Shown: one piece after another, positions 17,130-26,569 of the stretch | Layout: the number at the start of each line of letters is the position of its first letter | Position numbering within the stretch: the first letter of the stretch is position 1 | Assembly: GCF_001704155.1 (NCBI RefSeq) | Contig: NZ_CP016294.1 | Coordinates: 1,361,501-1,425,500 of the forward strand | Length of the DNA stretch: 64,000 nt | Direction: 5' to 3' | Origin: Stenotrophomonas rhizophila | GTDB lineage: Bacteria; Pseudomonadota; Gammaproteobacteria; Xanthomonadales; Xanthomonadaceae | Program-made: the position numbers and the translations under genes | Notes under the pieces: generated by a model | What the model was told of the DNA's origin: nothing | Database searches by the model: none | What the model saw: only the letters and a program-made list of their open reading frames with translations

Positions 17130-17717
17130 TCAATCGGACCCCAAGGTGAAATATTCAGCGAGGAAATACCCGCACTGGTAAACAAGCGCCAGCACCGCCA
17201 GGCCCAGGTGCACCCGTCGCGAACGGCTTGCGATGCCCACCCCGGCAATCACCAGCATGATCCCGGTATGCACCGGGTACGCCTCGCCGAGCATCTGCCA
17301 GCGGCTGTGCCCCTTGATCGCCGTGTCGCCCAGGTCCAGCAGGGTCACCAGCGCCAGCATGCCGAAGAACCCCGCGCGCCGTTCAATCAGGTACGTCTCG
17401 TAACTGCCGTACTCGCGCAGGTCATCGGGCAGCAGCAGCACGCACAGCATGTACCAGCTTGCGCAATAGCCGATCACGAACAGATACAGCCCGAACGTCC
17501 ATTGCCGCACCCCGGCCAGCCGGAACTCCCACCACCAGAACGTCACCACCGACACCAGCGTCCACAGCAGCCAGCACAGATGGATGCCCGACCACCCGCC
17601 ACGCCGGGCCGGGTGCTCGATGATTGACGCCAATCCCTTCACCAGCGTGGTGATGCTCAACCCCAGGATGATGCTCAGCACCACCCGGATATGCAGATAG
17701 ACCGGATCCGATTCCAT
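17130..17717 (-). CDS. Hypothetical membrane protein, six predicted TM helices
   Basis: A 195-residue protein with about six hydrophobic helices, for example VLSIILGLSITTLVKGLASI, IHLCWLLWTLVSVVTFWWW and HTGIMLVIAGVGIASR, and a conserved-looking loop PDDLREYGSYETYLIERRAGF. I do not recognise a named family. It lies between mqo and argP on the same strand, separated from argP by a pair of facing GTAG repeats, and has no obvious terminator. Confidence 0.7.
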   Translation of the reverse strand: MESDPVYLHIRVVLSIILGLSITTLVKGLASIIEHPARRGGWSGIHLCWLLWTLVSVVTFWWWEFRLAGVRQWTFGLYLFVIGYCASWYMLCVLLLPDDLREYGSYETYLIERRAGFFGMLALVTLLDLGDTAIKGHSRWQMLGEAYPVHTGIMLVIAGVGIASRSRRVHLGLAVLALVYQCGYFLAEYFTLGSD

Positions 17718-17750
17718 CGAACGCCCCGCGCTGGATGCTTGGAGGCCACG

Positions 17751-17809
17751 GTAGGTGCCGACCGCTGGTCGGCACGTGAAGGCGTACCCACCAACGGTGG
17801 GGTACCTAC
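17751..17809. repeat. Facing pair of GTAG palindromic repeats
   Basis: The plus-strand copy is 17751-17775 (GTAGGTGCCGACC...GGTCGGCAC). The minus-strand copy is 17784-17809 (GTAGGTACCCCACC...GGTGGGTAC). The two stems differ in sequence but keep the GTAG and hairpin form, a typical REP doublet. The minus copy provides the TAG stop of argP. Confidence 0.8.
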
Positions 17810-18711
17810 CGTCTGCGGCGCACCAGCGTCGCCGACGCCGCCAGCACGGCCCTGGTCAGCAGCGCCATCGTCTGCACGTCGCCCTTCCAGTGCTGCCAGT
17901 ACAGCGGCACGTCTTCCCACGCGCGCGGCTTCATCAGCACCAGCCGCCCCGCGTCCAGGTGGCGCTTGACCAGCGGCAGCGGGTTCATCGTCCAGCCCAG
18001 CCCGCCCACGTTGGCCTGCACGAACGCCCGCGTTGACGGAATCCACCAGGTCGGCGCCGTCATCGGCAGGTCGTCGCCGGCCAGCCGCCGCGCGAACCGT
18101 GCCTGCATGTCGTCCTTGCGGTTGAACACCAGCACCGGCGCCTGGGCGAGGGACTGCGCGTTCACCCCCTTGGCAAAGTAGCGGTCGTGGAAGGCCTGCG
18201 TGCACGTGGCCGCGTAGCGGATGCTGCCCAGCGCGTGGATCTGGCAGCCCTGCACCGGCTCGTCCAGCGTGGTCACCGCGCCCAGCACCGCGCCCTGGCG
18301 CAGCAGCGCCACCGTGTGGTCCTGGTCCTCCGAGCGCAGGTCCAGGGTCGTCCCGGTCTGCCGCGCGAAACTCAGCGCCGCCTCCGGGAACCAGGTTTCC
18401 AGGCTGTCGTGGTTCACCGCCACCGGGATGCTGGCGTGCGGCAGGTCCTCATCGGCAATACCCATCCGGTGCAGCGCATCGTGCTCCAGCAGCGCCGTCT
18501 GCTCGGCCAGCTGCACCAGCACCTGGCCTTCCGGCGTGGCCACCGCCGGCGAAGAGCGCTTGACCAGCAGCCGCCCGACCCGGTCTTCCAGCGCTTTCAC
18601 CCGCTGCGACACCGCCGAGGCGGTGACATTGAGCGACTGCGCCGCCCGGTCGAAACTGCCTTCGCGGATTACCGCCGCCAGGGCGCGGAGCTGGGCATGG
18701 TCGATGCGCAT
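17806..18711 (-). CDS. argP: LysR-family regulator ArgP/LysG
   Basis: A 301-residue LysR protein with the N-terminal helix-turn-helix (MRIDHAQLRALAAVIREGSF, AAQSLNVTASAVSQRVKALE) and an effector-binding domain. The sequence is typical of ArgP/LysG, which senses arginine and lysine. It is divergent from argO at 18845, the classical arrangement, so it should activate export of basic amino acids. The 133-bp intergenic region is the probable site of its binding. The TAG stop lies in the GTAG of a palindromic repeat. Confidence 0.88.
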   Translation of the reverse strand: MRIDHAQLRALAAVIREGSFDRAAQSLNVTASAVSQRVKALEDRVGRLLVKRSSPAVATPEGQVLVQLAEQTALLEHDALHRMGIADEDLPHASIPVAVNHDSLETWFPEAALSFARQTGTTLDLRSEDQDHTVALLRQGAVLGAVTTLDEPVQGCQIHALGSIRYAATCTQAFHDRYFAKGVNAQSLAQAPVLVFNRKDDMQARFARRLAGDDLPMTAPTWWIPSTRAFVQANVGGLGWTMNPLPLVKRHLDAGRLVLMKPRAWEDVPLYWQHWKGDVQTMALLTRAVLAASATLVRRRR

Positions 18712-18844
18712 CGTCTTAAGTTCCGCTAAAGATGGTTAAGTAAGTTTAGCTCTACTTTTCCATGTTGCGGCGCGACAATACGCGCCATCACGGTGCTGTA
18801 CGCCTTGGCGAGGCACCGCCCCCCAGCAACACAGGTGGTATCCC

Positions 18845-19480
18845 ATGTTCTCCTTCATTTCCGGCGGCCCCGGTCTGGCCGCGTGGCTCAGTGGTGCCGC
18901 AGCCGGCATCGGCCTGTTCGCCGTGGTCGGGGCCCAGAGCGCCTTCATCCTGCGCCAGGGCATCCTGCGCAAGCACATCGTGCCGGTCGTGGCGACCTGC
19001 GCGGCGATCGATGCCATCTTCATCTTCGCCAGCGTGGCCGGCCTGCGCACCCTGACCCAGGCATTGCCCTGGCTGACCACCGTGGTGCTGTGGGGCGGCG
19101 TGGCGTTCCTCAGCTGGTACGCCTGGCAGTCGGCCCGGCGCGCGCTGGCCGGTGGCGGCGGCATGCAGGTCGATGACGGCGACAACACCTCGCGCCGCGC
19201 CGTGCTGACCGCTGCGGTCGGTTTCTCGCTTATCAACCCGCACTTCTGGCTGGACATGATGGTGATCGGCTCCATTGCCGAAAACTTCGGCAATGCCCGC
19301 ATGGCGTTCGCCGCCGGCGTGGTCACCGCCAGCTGCCTGTGGCTGACCGCCCAGGGCCTCGGTGCCCGCCTGCTGGCCCCGTTGTTCACCAAACCCCGTA
19401 CCTGGCGGATCCTCGACGGCACCATCGCCGTGATCCTGTCCATCCTGGCCCTGAGCCTGGCGTTCCGCGGCGTGCATTGA
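18845..19480 (+). CDS. argO: LysE-family arginine/lysine exporter
   Basis: A 211-residue inner-membrane exporter of the LysE superfamily with about six TM helices. GLFAVVGAQSAFILRQGILR near the N-terminus and VGFSLINPHFWLDMMVIGS in the middle are characteristic of ArgO/LysE. It is divergent from argP and is expected to be induced by arginine or lysine analogues or by peptide-derived basic amino acids, which fits the many peptidases and peptide transporters nearby. Confidence 0.9.
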   Translation: MFSFISGGPGLAAWLSGAAAGIGLFAVVGAQSAFILRQGILRKHIVPVVATCAAIDAIFIFASVAGLRTLTQALPWLTTVVLWGGVAFLSWYAWQSARRALAGGGGMQVDDGDNTSRRAVLTAAVGFSLINPHFWLDMMVIGSIAENFGNARMAFAAGVVTASCLWLTAQGLGARLLAPLFTKPRTWRILDGTIAVILSILALSLAFRGVH

Positions 19481-19509
19481 TCTCTCTCTCTCTCCGTCAA
19501 TGCACGTCC

Positions 19510-19541
19510 AAATGGCACCGTTCGCGGTGCCATTTTTCTTT
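19510..19541 (+). terminator. Rho-independent terminator of argO
   Basis: The stem AAATGGCACC (19510-19519)/GGTGCCATTT (19526-19535) is followed by a short T run. It lies 30 bases after the stop. Confidence 0.9.
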
Positions 19542-19642
19542 CCTGTCCCGAAAGCGCGCGGGAACGTCGCCACTGGCTTGCCCCACGCCGAACTGACTAG
19601 AATCGCCCATCACGGACAAGGTGTCTGGTTGGAGGGGGAAGG

Positions 19643-21631
19643 ATGAAGTACTCGAAATGGGCGGCCCTGGCCGTCTTGGCCCTGCTGTGCGGGGCGGCGG
19701 GGCAGGTGGCTGCGGCGGAGCTGGAGCTTGAGCGTTATCTCAAGCGCGACACGTTCACCGACATCAAGCTGTCCCCGGGCGGGGACTACTACGCCGCCAC
19801 CGTGCCGATGGAAGACCGAACCGCACTGGCCATCCTCAGCCGCGCCACCGGCAAGGTCACCGGTTCGTTCGTGCCGCCGCGCAACAACCACGCCACCAGT
19901 TTCTACTGGGTCAACAACGAGCGCGTGCTGATCGGCCTGGCCGAAAAGTTCGGCAGCCTCGACCAGCCGCAGCTCACCGGTGAGCTGTACGCGATGAACG
20001 CCAATGGCGGCCGCGGCGAACTGCTGGTCGGCTATCGCGTGGAAGGCAACGGTCCGGGCACCCGTATCCAACCGAAGAAGGTCGAAGCGGTCGCCGCCTT
20101 CCTGATCGATTCGATGCCGCAGGACGAGCGCAACGTGCTGGTCTCGGTGTGGCCGTTCTCCGAAGATCCCTACACCCGTGTCGATCGCATGGATATCGCC
20201 AGCGGCCGCCGTGTGACCGTGGCCCGGTCGCCGGTCCGCCGCGCCGATTTCACCAGCGACCCGAGCGGGCAGATCCGCTTCGCCCACGGTGCCGGTATCG
20301 ACAACGTCAACAAGCTCTATTACCGCGATGCCATCGGCGATACCTGGAAGCTGGTGAACGACGAGGCCGATACCGGCCGCATCGAAACCGCGCTCGGTTT
20401 CTCCGAAGACGGCAGGACCGCCTACCTGCAGGTGCAGCAGGCCAACGGCCCCGATGCCATCGTGACCTGGGACCCGGTCACCGGCACCCGCACCCCGTTG
20501 CTGCGCGATCCCGTCGTGGATCCGGACCGTCTGATCTACCGCCCCGGCACCCGTGTTCCGGTCGGCGCGCTCTACCTGGGCGACAAGCCGCGCACCCGCT
20601 TTTTCGACGAAACCTCGGCCGACGCGCGCCTGTACCGCAGCCTGGAAGCCGCGTTCGGCGGTGATGCGGTGTTCATTGCCTCCAGCACGCGCGATGGCCG
20701 CAGTGTGCTTGTGGAAACCTGGTCGGGAAGCAATCCAGGTGACTTCTACATCTTCGACACGGTCGCCAAGAAGGCCGACCACCTGATCAGCCGCGGCGCC
20801 TGGATCGACCCGGACACCGCCGCCAAGGTGCAGCCGTATGCGTTCAAGGCGCGCGACGGCATGGAGCTGCACGGCTACCTCACCCTGCCGGCCGCGTCGG
20901 CAGGGGCGAAGCCGCCGATGGTGGTGATGCCGCATGGCGGCCCGTTCGGCGTGTTCGACGACGGCAGCTACGATTCCGAAGCGCAGATGCTGGCCGCGGC
21001 AGGCTACGCGGTGCTGCAGGTCAACTTCCGTGGTTCGGGCAACTTCGGCCGTGCTTACCGGCACGCCGGCGCCAAACAGTGGGGCGCCGCCATGCAGGAC
21101 GACGTGACCGATGCGACCCGCTGGGCGATCAGCCAGGGCCACGCCGACCCCGCCCGGGTCTGCATCTATGGCGCCAGCTACGGCGCTTACGCGGCGATGA
21201 TGGGCGCGGCCCGCGAGCCGGGCATGTACCGCTGCGCCGCCGGCTACGTCGGCGTGTACGACCTGCCGATGATGCACACCACCGGTGATGTCCAGCGCAG
21301 CGGTTCGGGCAGCACCTACCTGAAGGAATGGCTGGGCAGCCCCAATGACGTGGCCGCGGTTTCGCCGGTCAACCTTGCCGACCGCATCAAAGTGCCGGTG
21401 TTCCTGGCGGCGGGCGGCGAAGACGAGCGCGCCCCGATCCAGCACACCAAGCGCATGGAGGCGGCGCTGCAGAAGGCCGGCGTGCCGGTGGAATCGCTGT
21501 ACTACTCGACCGAAGGCCATGGCTTCTACACCGACCCGCATCGCCGCGAGTATTACGGCAAGCTGCTGGCGTTCCTGTCGCGCAGCCTGGGTGGCAAGAC
21601 CGCGGGCGTGGCAGGCGCCGCCTCGCCCTGA
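19643..21631 (+). CDS. Secreted S9-family peptidase (prolyl oligopeptidase fold), paralogue 1
   Basis: This 662-residue protein has a signal peptide (MKYSKWAALAVLALLCGAAG, cleavage after VAAA). An N-terminal beta-propeller-like region (to about 400) is followed by an alpha/beta hydrolase domain. The catalytic serine is in GASYGAY (Ser512), with likely Asp594 in GGEDERAP and His626 in EGHGFY. Such enzymes remove dipeptides or acyl-amino acids from peptides, and the signal peptide places it in the periplasm or outside. The next gene is a full-length paralogue with a matching 5' leader. It has its own terminator at 21649. Confidence 0.88.
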   Translation: MKYSKWAALAVLALLCGAAGQVAAAELELERYLKRDTFTDIKLSPGGDYYAATVPMEDRTALAILSRATGKVTGSFVPPRNNHATSFYWVNNERVLIGLAEKFGSLDQPQLTGELYAMNANGGRGELLVGYRVEGNGPGTRIQPKKVEAVAAFLIDSMPQDERNVLVSVWPFSEDPYTRVDRMDIASGRRVTVARSPVRRADFTSDPSGQIRFAHGAGIDNVNKLYYRDAIGDTWKLVNDEADTGRIETALGFSEDGRTAYLQVQQANGPDAIVTWDPVTGTRTPLLRDPVVDPDRLIYRPGTRVPVGALYLGDKPRTRFFDETSADARLYRSLEAAFGGDAVFIASSTRDGRSVLVETWSGSNPGDFYIFDTVAKKADHLISRGAWIDPDTAAKVQPYAFKARDGMELHGYLTLPAASAGAKPPMVVMPHGGPFGVFDDGSYDSEAQMLAAAGYAVLQVNFRGSGNFGRAYRHAGAKQWGAAMQDDVTDATRWAISQGHADPARVCIYGASYGAYAAMMGAAREPGMYRCAAGYVGVYDLPMMHTTGDVQRSGSGSTYLKEWLGSPNDVAAVSPVNLADRIKVPVFLAAGGEDERAPIQHTKRMEAALQKAGVPVESLYYSTEGHGFYTDPHRREYYGKLLAFLSRSLGGKTAGVAGAASP

Positions 21632-21648
21632 GCGCAACCACGATGACG

Positions 21649-21683
21649 CACGAACGGCACCTGCGGGTGCCGTTCGTGTTTCT
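21649..21683 (+). terminator. Terminator between the two S9 peptidase genes
   Basis: A perfect 13-bp stem, CACGAACGGCACC/GGTGCCGTTCGTG with loop TGCG, is followed by TTTCT. It separates the two paralogues into independent transcripts. Confidence 0.85.
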
Positions 21684-21764
21684 GGCCGTGGGCGGATGGC
21701 GCCGCGCGCGCGGTTCTGTCTAGAATCGGCGACCCGGACAGGGGGTCCGGACCAAGGGGGAAGG

Positions 21765-23714
21765 ATGCGCAAGACACTGATGGCCGCGCTGCTGGGCGCC
21801 GGCTGTGCGTTGCTGTCGGCGACGGCCGGCGCGGTCGACCTGGAGCGCTACCTGCGCGACGATGCGTTCACCAACATCAAAATTTCGCCGGACGGCACCT
21901 ATGTTGCCGCCAGCGTTCCGCTCCAGGACGCGACCGCCATCGCGATCCTGCGCACGTCCGACATGGCGATGGTCGGCTCGTTCCGTCCGCCGCGCGACAA
22001 CCACGCCGGCAGCTTCGACTGGGTCAGCAACGAGCGCCTGGTGATCGGACTGGCGCAGAAGTGGGGCCGCCTGGACAAACCCCGCCCGACCGGCGAGCTG
22101 TACGGCATCAACGCCGATGGCAGGAGCGGCGAGCTGCTGGTCGGCTATCGGGTTGGTGGGCTCAACGACAGCCAGGTATCGGCCTTCCTGACCGACGAGC
22201 TCGCCGACGACGAGCGCAACGTGCTGATTGCCGTGTGGCCGTTCGCCGAGAATCCCTACACCCGCATCGAACGCATGGACGCGGTCACCGGGCGGCGGAT
22301 CATCGTGGCGCGCTCGCCCGTGCAAGGCGCGCACTTCACCACAGACAACACCGGCGAAGTGCGGTTTGCACTGGGTTCGGGCTCGGACAACGTGCAGAAG
22401 CTGTACTACCGCGTGCAGCGCGGCGAGGACTGGGTGCTGCTCAACGACGAAGCGGTGAGCCGGCGCGTCGAGAAGCCGTTGGGCTTCTCCGCCGACGGCA
22501 GCCTGGCCTACCTGTGGATCGAGCAGACCGAGGGCCCCGATGCCATCGTGAGCTGGAACCCGCAGACCAACGAGCGCCATACCCTGTTGCGTGATGAGGT
22601 GGTGGACCCGGGCCTGGTGATCTACCAGCCGGGCACGCGCATTCCGGTGGGCGCGCTGTACTACGGGGACGTGCCGAAGGCGCGCTTCTTCGACGACACC
22701 TCCAGCACCGCGCGCCTGTACCGCAGCCTGCAGGCGGCGCTGCGCAGCCCGGTGTACATCACCTCCAGCACGCGCGATGGACGCATCGTGCTGGCGCAGA
22801 CCTGGTCGGGCAGCAACCCGGGCGACTTCTACCGCTACGACACGGTGGAGAAGAAGGCCAGGCTGCTGGCCAGCCGCAGCAGCTGGATCGACCCGTCACA
22901 GAGCGCACAGGTGCGCCCGGTGGCACTGAAGGCGCGCGATGGCCTGCCGCTGCACGGCTTCCTGACCGTGCCCAATGGCAAGGAGGCGCGCCGGTTGCCG
23001 ATGGTGGTGGTACCGCACGGCGGGCCGATCGGTGTGTTCGACGACGGCAGTTATGAGCATGAAACCCAGCTGCTAGCGGCGGCCGGGTATGCGGTGCTGC
23101 AGATCAACTTCCGCGGCTCGTCCAACTACGGGCGCGCGCACACCGCAGCGGCCAGGCACCAGTGGGGCCTGCGCATGCAGGACGACGTGACCGATGCCAC
23201 GCGCTGGGCGATCGAGCAGGGCATTGCCGATGGGAAGCGCATCTGCATCTACGGCGCCAGCTACGGGGCCTATGCCGCGTTGATGGGCACCGTGCGCGAG
23301 CCGGGGCTGTACCAGTGCGCCGCCGGTTACGTGGGCATCTACGATCTGCCGCTGATGTTCGAGCGTGGCGACATCCAGAGCGATCGCTCCGGGATGACCT
23401 ACCTGCGCGACTGGCTCGGCGCACCGGAAGCATTGGCGGAGCGTTCGCCGGTGAACCTGGCCGCGCAGGTGAAAGTGCCGGTGTTCCTGGCCGCCGGTGG
23501 CGAAGACAAGCGCGCCCCGATCCAGCACACAAAAAAAATGGAAGCCGCGTTGCGCCGCGCCGGCACGCCGGTTGAAAGCCTGTACTACAAGAGCGAAGGC
23601 CACGGCTTCTACACCCAGGAACACCAGCGCGAGTACTACACCCGCCTGCTGGCCTTCCTGTCGCGCAGCCTCGGCGGCCAGACCGCTTCAGCCTCGACCG
23701 CAGCGCAACCATGA
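21765..23714 (+). CDS. Secreted S9-family peptidase, paralogue 2
   Basis: This 649-residue protein is homologous to the preceding peptidase along its whole length. It has a signal peptide (LMAALLGAGCALLSATAGA), a propeller-like N-terminal region, and a hydrolase domain with GASYGAY (Ser499), GGEDKRAP and EGHGFY. The ATG at 21765 is preceded by GGGGGAAGG, and the same leader, including TAGAATCG further upstream, precedes paralogue 1. It lacks about ten residues present in paralogue 1 around the RIQPKKVEA segment. The gene is convergent with the autotransporter gene. Confidence 0.88.
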   Translation: MRKTLMAALLGAGCALLSATAGAVDLERYLRDDAFTNIKISPDGTYVAASVPLQDATAIAILRTSDMAMVGSFRPPRDNHAGSFDWVSNERLVIGLAQKWGRLDKPRPTGELYGINADGRSGELLVGYRVGGLNDSQVSAFLTDELADDERNVLIAVWPFAENPYTRIERMDAVTGRRIIVARSPVQGAHFTTDNTGEVRFALGSGSDNVQKLYYRVQRGEDWVLLNDEAVSRRVEKPLGFSADGSLAYLWIEQTEGPDAIVSWNPQTNERHTLLRDEVVDPGLVIYQPGTRIPVGALYYGDVPKARFFDDTSSTARLYRSLQAALRSPVYITSSTRDGRIVLAQTWSGSNPGDFYRYDTVEKKARLLASRSSWIDPSQSAQVRPVALKARDGLPLHGFLTVPNGKEARRLPMVVVPHGGPIGVFDDGSYEHETQLLAAAGYAVLQINFRGSSNYGRAHTAAARHQWGLRMQDDVTDATRWAIEQGIADGKRICIYGASYGAYAALMGTVREPGLYQCAAGYVGIYDLPLMFERGDIQSDRSGMTYLRDWLGAPEALAERSPVNLAAQVKVPVFLAAGGEDKRAPIQHTKKMEAALRRAGTPVESLYYKSEGHGFYTQEHQREYYTRLLAFLSRSLGGQTASASTAAQP

Positions 23715-23718
23715 CGAA

Positions 23719-23743
23719 GGCGGGGCGGCATTGTCGCCCCGCC
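23719..23743. terminator. Hairpin between convergent peptidase and autotransporter genes
   Basis: The stem GGCGGGGCG (23719-23727)/CGCCCCGCC (23735-23743) fills the 43-bp gap. There is no T run on either side, so it may act as an mRNA-end barrier or a weak bidirectional terminator. Confidence 0.5.
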
Positions 23744-23757
23744 ATCCGCAGGCCGCA

Positions 23758-26430
23758 TCAGAACGCCATGCGTACCTGCATCTGCGCCTGCAAATCGCGA
23801 ACGCCCATCAGCCGTTCCGCCATCACCGCACCGCCAAGATCGGCGCGCAGGTAGCGATAGTCGGCGCCCAGCATCACCCGGTAATCCAGTCCGGACGGCG
23901 CCAACCCTGGCACGGTGAACGCGTGATCGCCTGCACCGTGGAGCGTGGCCGTGCGCGCATCGGCGCGATACGCCACCGACCGGAATGCGGATGCATCACC
24001 GCGCAGGGTCCACCCATGGCCGAGGCGCCCACTGAAGGCGGTGCCCAGCTCCAGCTGCACACCACTGCGCGTTCCTGCGCCGACCGACAATCCCAATGCG
24101 CCAGCCCCATACTCATGGAAGGCACCCTCGCGCGCGTGATACGCCGTTGCCCCAAGCCGCGGCTGCCAGCGCAGCCCGCTGCCGGCCAGTTCCATGCCCA
24201 GCGTGCTGCCCACGCGGGTACGCGACAGCGTGCGCTGGCTGTGCGCGCTCATGCGCGTGCTGCCCCAGTGCAACTGGCGCTGGCCATCGGTCTGGTGCCA
24301 TTCGTTGCCCAGCGTGTGCTGCAGGGTGAACGCGCCCAGCGCCTGAGCCATGCCCACCCCGGCAAACCGCGATTGCGAACGCGTCTGGCCGCCATCGGTG
24401 GAGAAATCCGAGCCCAGCAGGCCGGTGCCCAGCAGCAGCTGCCGACCACCCCCCAGCGCCATCGCGACCTGCACGCCGGTGCCGGTACCCTGCACGCCCG
24501 ACGCCGTGGCCGTGCCCGGTCCGAATGCGACCATGTGGGTGCCGTTGCCGGGCCTGGCGCGGGCCAGGGTCGACCAGAACGCGTCGCCGTTGGCGGCCAG
24601 GCGCATGCTGGCGGCCGCCAGGCCGTTGCCGGACAGCTGCTGCAGAGCGTGGTTGAACTCAGCGGCGTCAGCCACTTCCAGGCTGTGGTACAGCGCATTG
24701 TTGGCGTAGCCCGCCTCCAGCGCTGCGGCGACGCTCTGGGTGTCGGCATCGGCGATATCGCGGTAGTCGTTGCGGGTCATCACCACGTCGACATTGCCGG
24801 CCTCGTCGCGCTCGGCCTGCGCCTGCCACACCACCGTGGCGCTGGCGATGTTGTCATCACCGCCGTCGGCGCCGACGAAGACGTCCTCCAGGCGGATCTG
24901 CGAATCATCGGTGCCGCGGGTGAACCCGGTATCGACACGGACGTCGACCAGCTCACCGCCCTCATGCAGCACCATCTGCCCGGCGCTGCCATCGGCATGG
25001 GTGCCCACCGTGTAGCCCGACACGCCGCGCGGTGCCTGCCAGCCCAGGTCGGGGGCGGGGCGATCGGCATCCTGTGTCGGCTGGTCGGCATGCACGCCGC
25101 TGCCATTGCCATACACATTGACCTGGCCGTTGTTGATCAGGCGGCCGCCGCCGCTGGCGCCCATCTGGAACGCGTGCGAGTTGTCGGCATGGATGTTGAT
25201 CACCCCGCCGCGGCGGTTGTTGAGCGTGGCCGAGCCGTCGGACTGCATGGCCACCATGTTCTGGCCGTTGTTGCCGCCGGCCACGCCGAGGTTGATCACC
25301 CCGTCGTTGATCAGCGTGGCGCCGCGCGCGCCGGCCATCGCCACCGCACCGTCACCGGTCACGGTCAGCGTGCCCTGGTTGATCAGCGTCGCCTGCGCGC
25401 CTTCGGCATGCATCGCCGATTGCCGCTGGGCGTGGCTGATGATCTGCGCGCCGGCGCGGTTGATGCCGGCACTGGCATGGCTGTCGGCCAGCAGGGTCAG
25501 CACGCGCGCGTTGCCCTGCAGGGTGATCAGGCCATGGTTGTCGAAGGCTTCGATGACGTCGCGCTCGTTGCCGACGCGCGCGGTCACCGCATGCACCAGC
25601 GAACCCTGGTTGAGCGTGCCGCCGGCGTTGACGGTGCCGTGGTTCTCGAACTCGGCCATGCCGGTCAGCGCGAAGCCGCCGCCCTGGACGCCGAGCGTGG
25701 CGTTGCGGCGGCGTTCGCCGTTGTCGAATTCGCTCTCGCCGCCCATGCTGACCACGGTGTCGCGCAGCTGCATGTCGCCGAGGTTCTCGATGTCGGACTC
25801 GCCATCCAGCTGGATCGTCGCACCGTGCGCCTGCAGGCTGCCGTGGTTCTCCAGGCTGCCATCGCGGCGCAGCTGCAGCTGGCCGTGCAGTTCGAGGGTG
25901 CCATGGTTGTCCAGGTCACCATCGTTCTCCACCACCAGGCTGGCGGCCTGGCCGATGCGCAGGGTGCCGGTGTTGCGCAGGTGGCCGTCATTGCGCACGC
26001 TGAGGGTGCCGGCGTTGATGCGCAGGCTGCCTTCGTTGCGGGCCGCGCCGGTGACGCGGGTTTCCACGTTGCGGTCCCAGCTGATCTCGCTGCCCGGTCC
26101 GGCCAGGAACTGGTTGCCCCCGTACTGGCCGCCTTCCGAGCCCGGCGGGACGCCGCCTCCATCACCGCCGCCGTCACTGCCACCGCCGCCGCCTCCACCA
26201 CCTGCCGCCGCTGCGGCCGCACCTGCCAGCGCGACGCCGCCAATCAGCCACGGGGTGGTGCTGGATGTTGCTTCGTCCTGCGCCTCACACACGCTGTGGT
26301 CAGGATCGATGTCGCAATCGACAGCTTCTGCATCGGCGTTGACCGCATATGCGGGCAACGAAAGCGAGGTGCACAATGCCAGCGCGATGAGCACGGCGAG
26401 CGGGCGGTGGGACGGAGCAGCGTGACGCAT
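23758..26430 (-). CDS. Type Va autotransporter
   Basis: An 890-residue protein. It has a signal peptide (PLAVLIALALCTSLSLPAYA) and a short acidic segment with two Cys. A hydrophobic, glycine-rich spacer (TTPWLIGGVALAGAAAAAAG and a run of Gly) precedes a beta-helix passenger built of degenerate N-(H/Q/E)-G-(T/S)-L repeats (about 130-480). The C-terminal barrel (about 610-890) ends in the outer-membrane signature QMQVRMAF, with a terminal Phe. No protease or lipase catalytic motif is seen in the passenger, so an adhesive or structural role is most likely. The hydrophobic stretch before the passenger is unusual and could be a second membrane-interacting segment. Confidence 0.85.
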   Translation of the reverse strand: MRHAAPSHRPLAVLIALALCTSLSLPAYAVNADAEAVDCDIDPDHSVCEAQDEATSSTTPWLIGGVALAGAAAAAAGGGGGGGGSDGGGDGGGVPPGSEGGQYGGNQFLAGPGSEISWDRNVETRVTGAARNEGSLRINAGTLSVRNDGHLRNTGTLRIGQAASLVVENDGDLDNHGTLELHGQLQLRRDGSLENHGSLQAHGATIQLDGESDIENLGDMQLRDTVVSMGGESEFDNGERRRNATLGVQGGGFALTGMAEFENHGTVNAGGTLNQGSLVHAVTARVGNERDVIEAFDNHGLITLQGNARVLTLLADSHASAGINRAGAQIISHAQRQSAMHAEGAQATLINQGTLTVTGDGAVAMAGARGATLINDGVINLGVAGGNNGQNMVAMQSDGSATLNNRRGGVINIHADNSHAFQMGASGGGRLINNGQVNVYGNGSGVHADQPTQDADRPAPDLGWQAPRGVSGYTVGTHADGSAGQMVLHEGGELVDVRVDTGFTRGTDDSQIRLEDVFVGADGGDDNIASATVVWQAQAERDEAGNVDVVMTRNDYRDIADADTQSVAAALEAGYANNALYHSLEVADAAEFNHALQQLSGNGLAAASMRLAANGDAFWSTLARARPGNGTHMVAFGPGTATASGVQGTGTGVQVAMALGGGRQLLLGTGLLGSDFSTDGGQTRSQSRFAGVGMAQALGAFTLQHTLGNEWHQTDGQRQLHWGSTRMSAHSQRTLSRTRVGSTLGMELAGSGLRWQPRLGATAYHAREGAFHEYGAGALGLSVGAGTRSGVQLELGTAFSGRLGHGWTLRGDASAFRSVAYRADARTATLHGAGDHAFTVPGLAPSGLDYRVMLGADYRYLRADLGGAVMAERLMGVRDLQAQMQVRMAF

Positions 26431-26569
26431 TGGGAAAGTTCCATGAACGCAGGGAGCGCCATGGTGGGGAGCGATACAAACCGAGTATCTACAACTTATT
26501 CCAATCCCGTCGGACTGTGACCGGATCGAATGGTGTTAGGAAGTGTTTATGTGCATGGCGTGCGGCGGC

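Noticed and set aside
23497..26520. A 1000-codon open frame on the plus strand opposite the autotransporter.
   Set aside because: Low-complexity translation, no ribosome binding site, and the sense frame has a signal peptide, passenger repeats and a terminal-Phe beta barrel.
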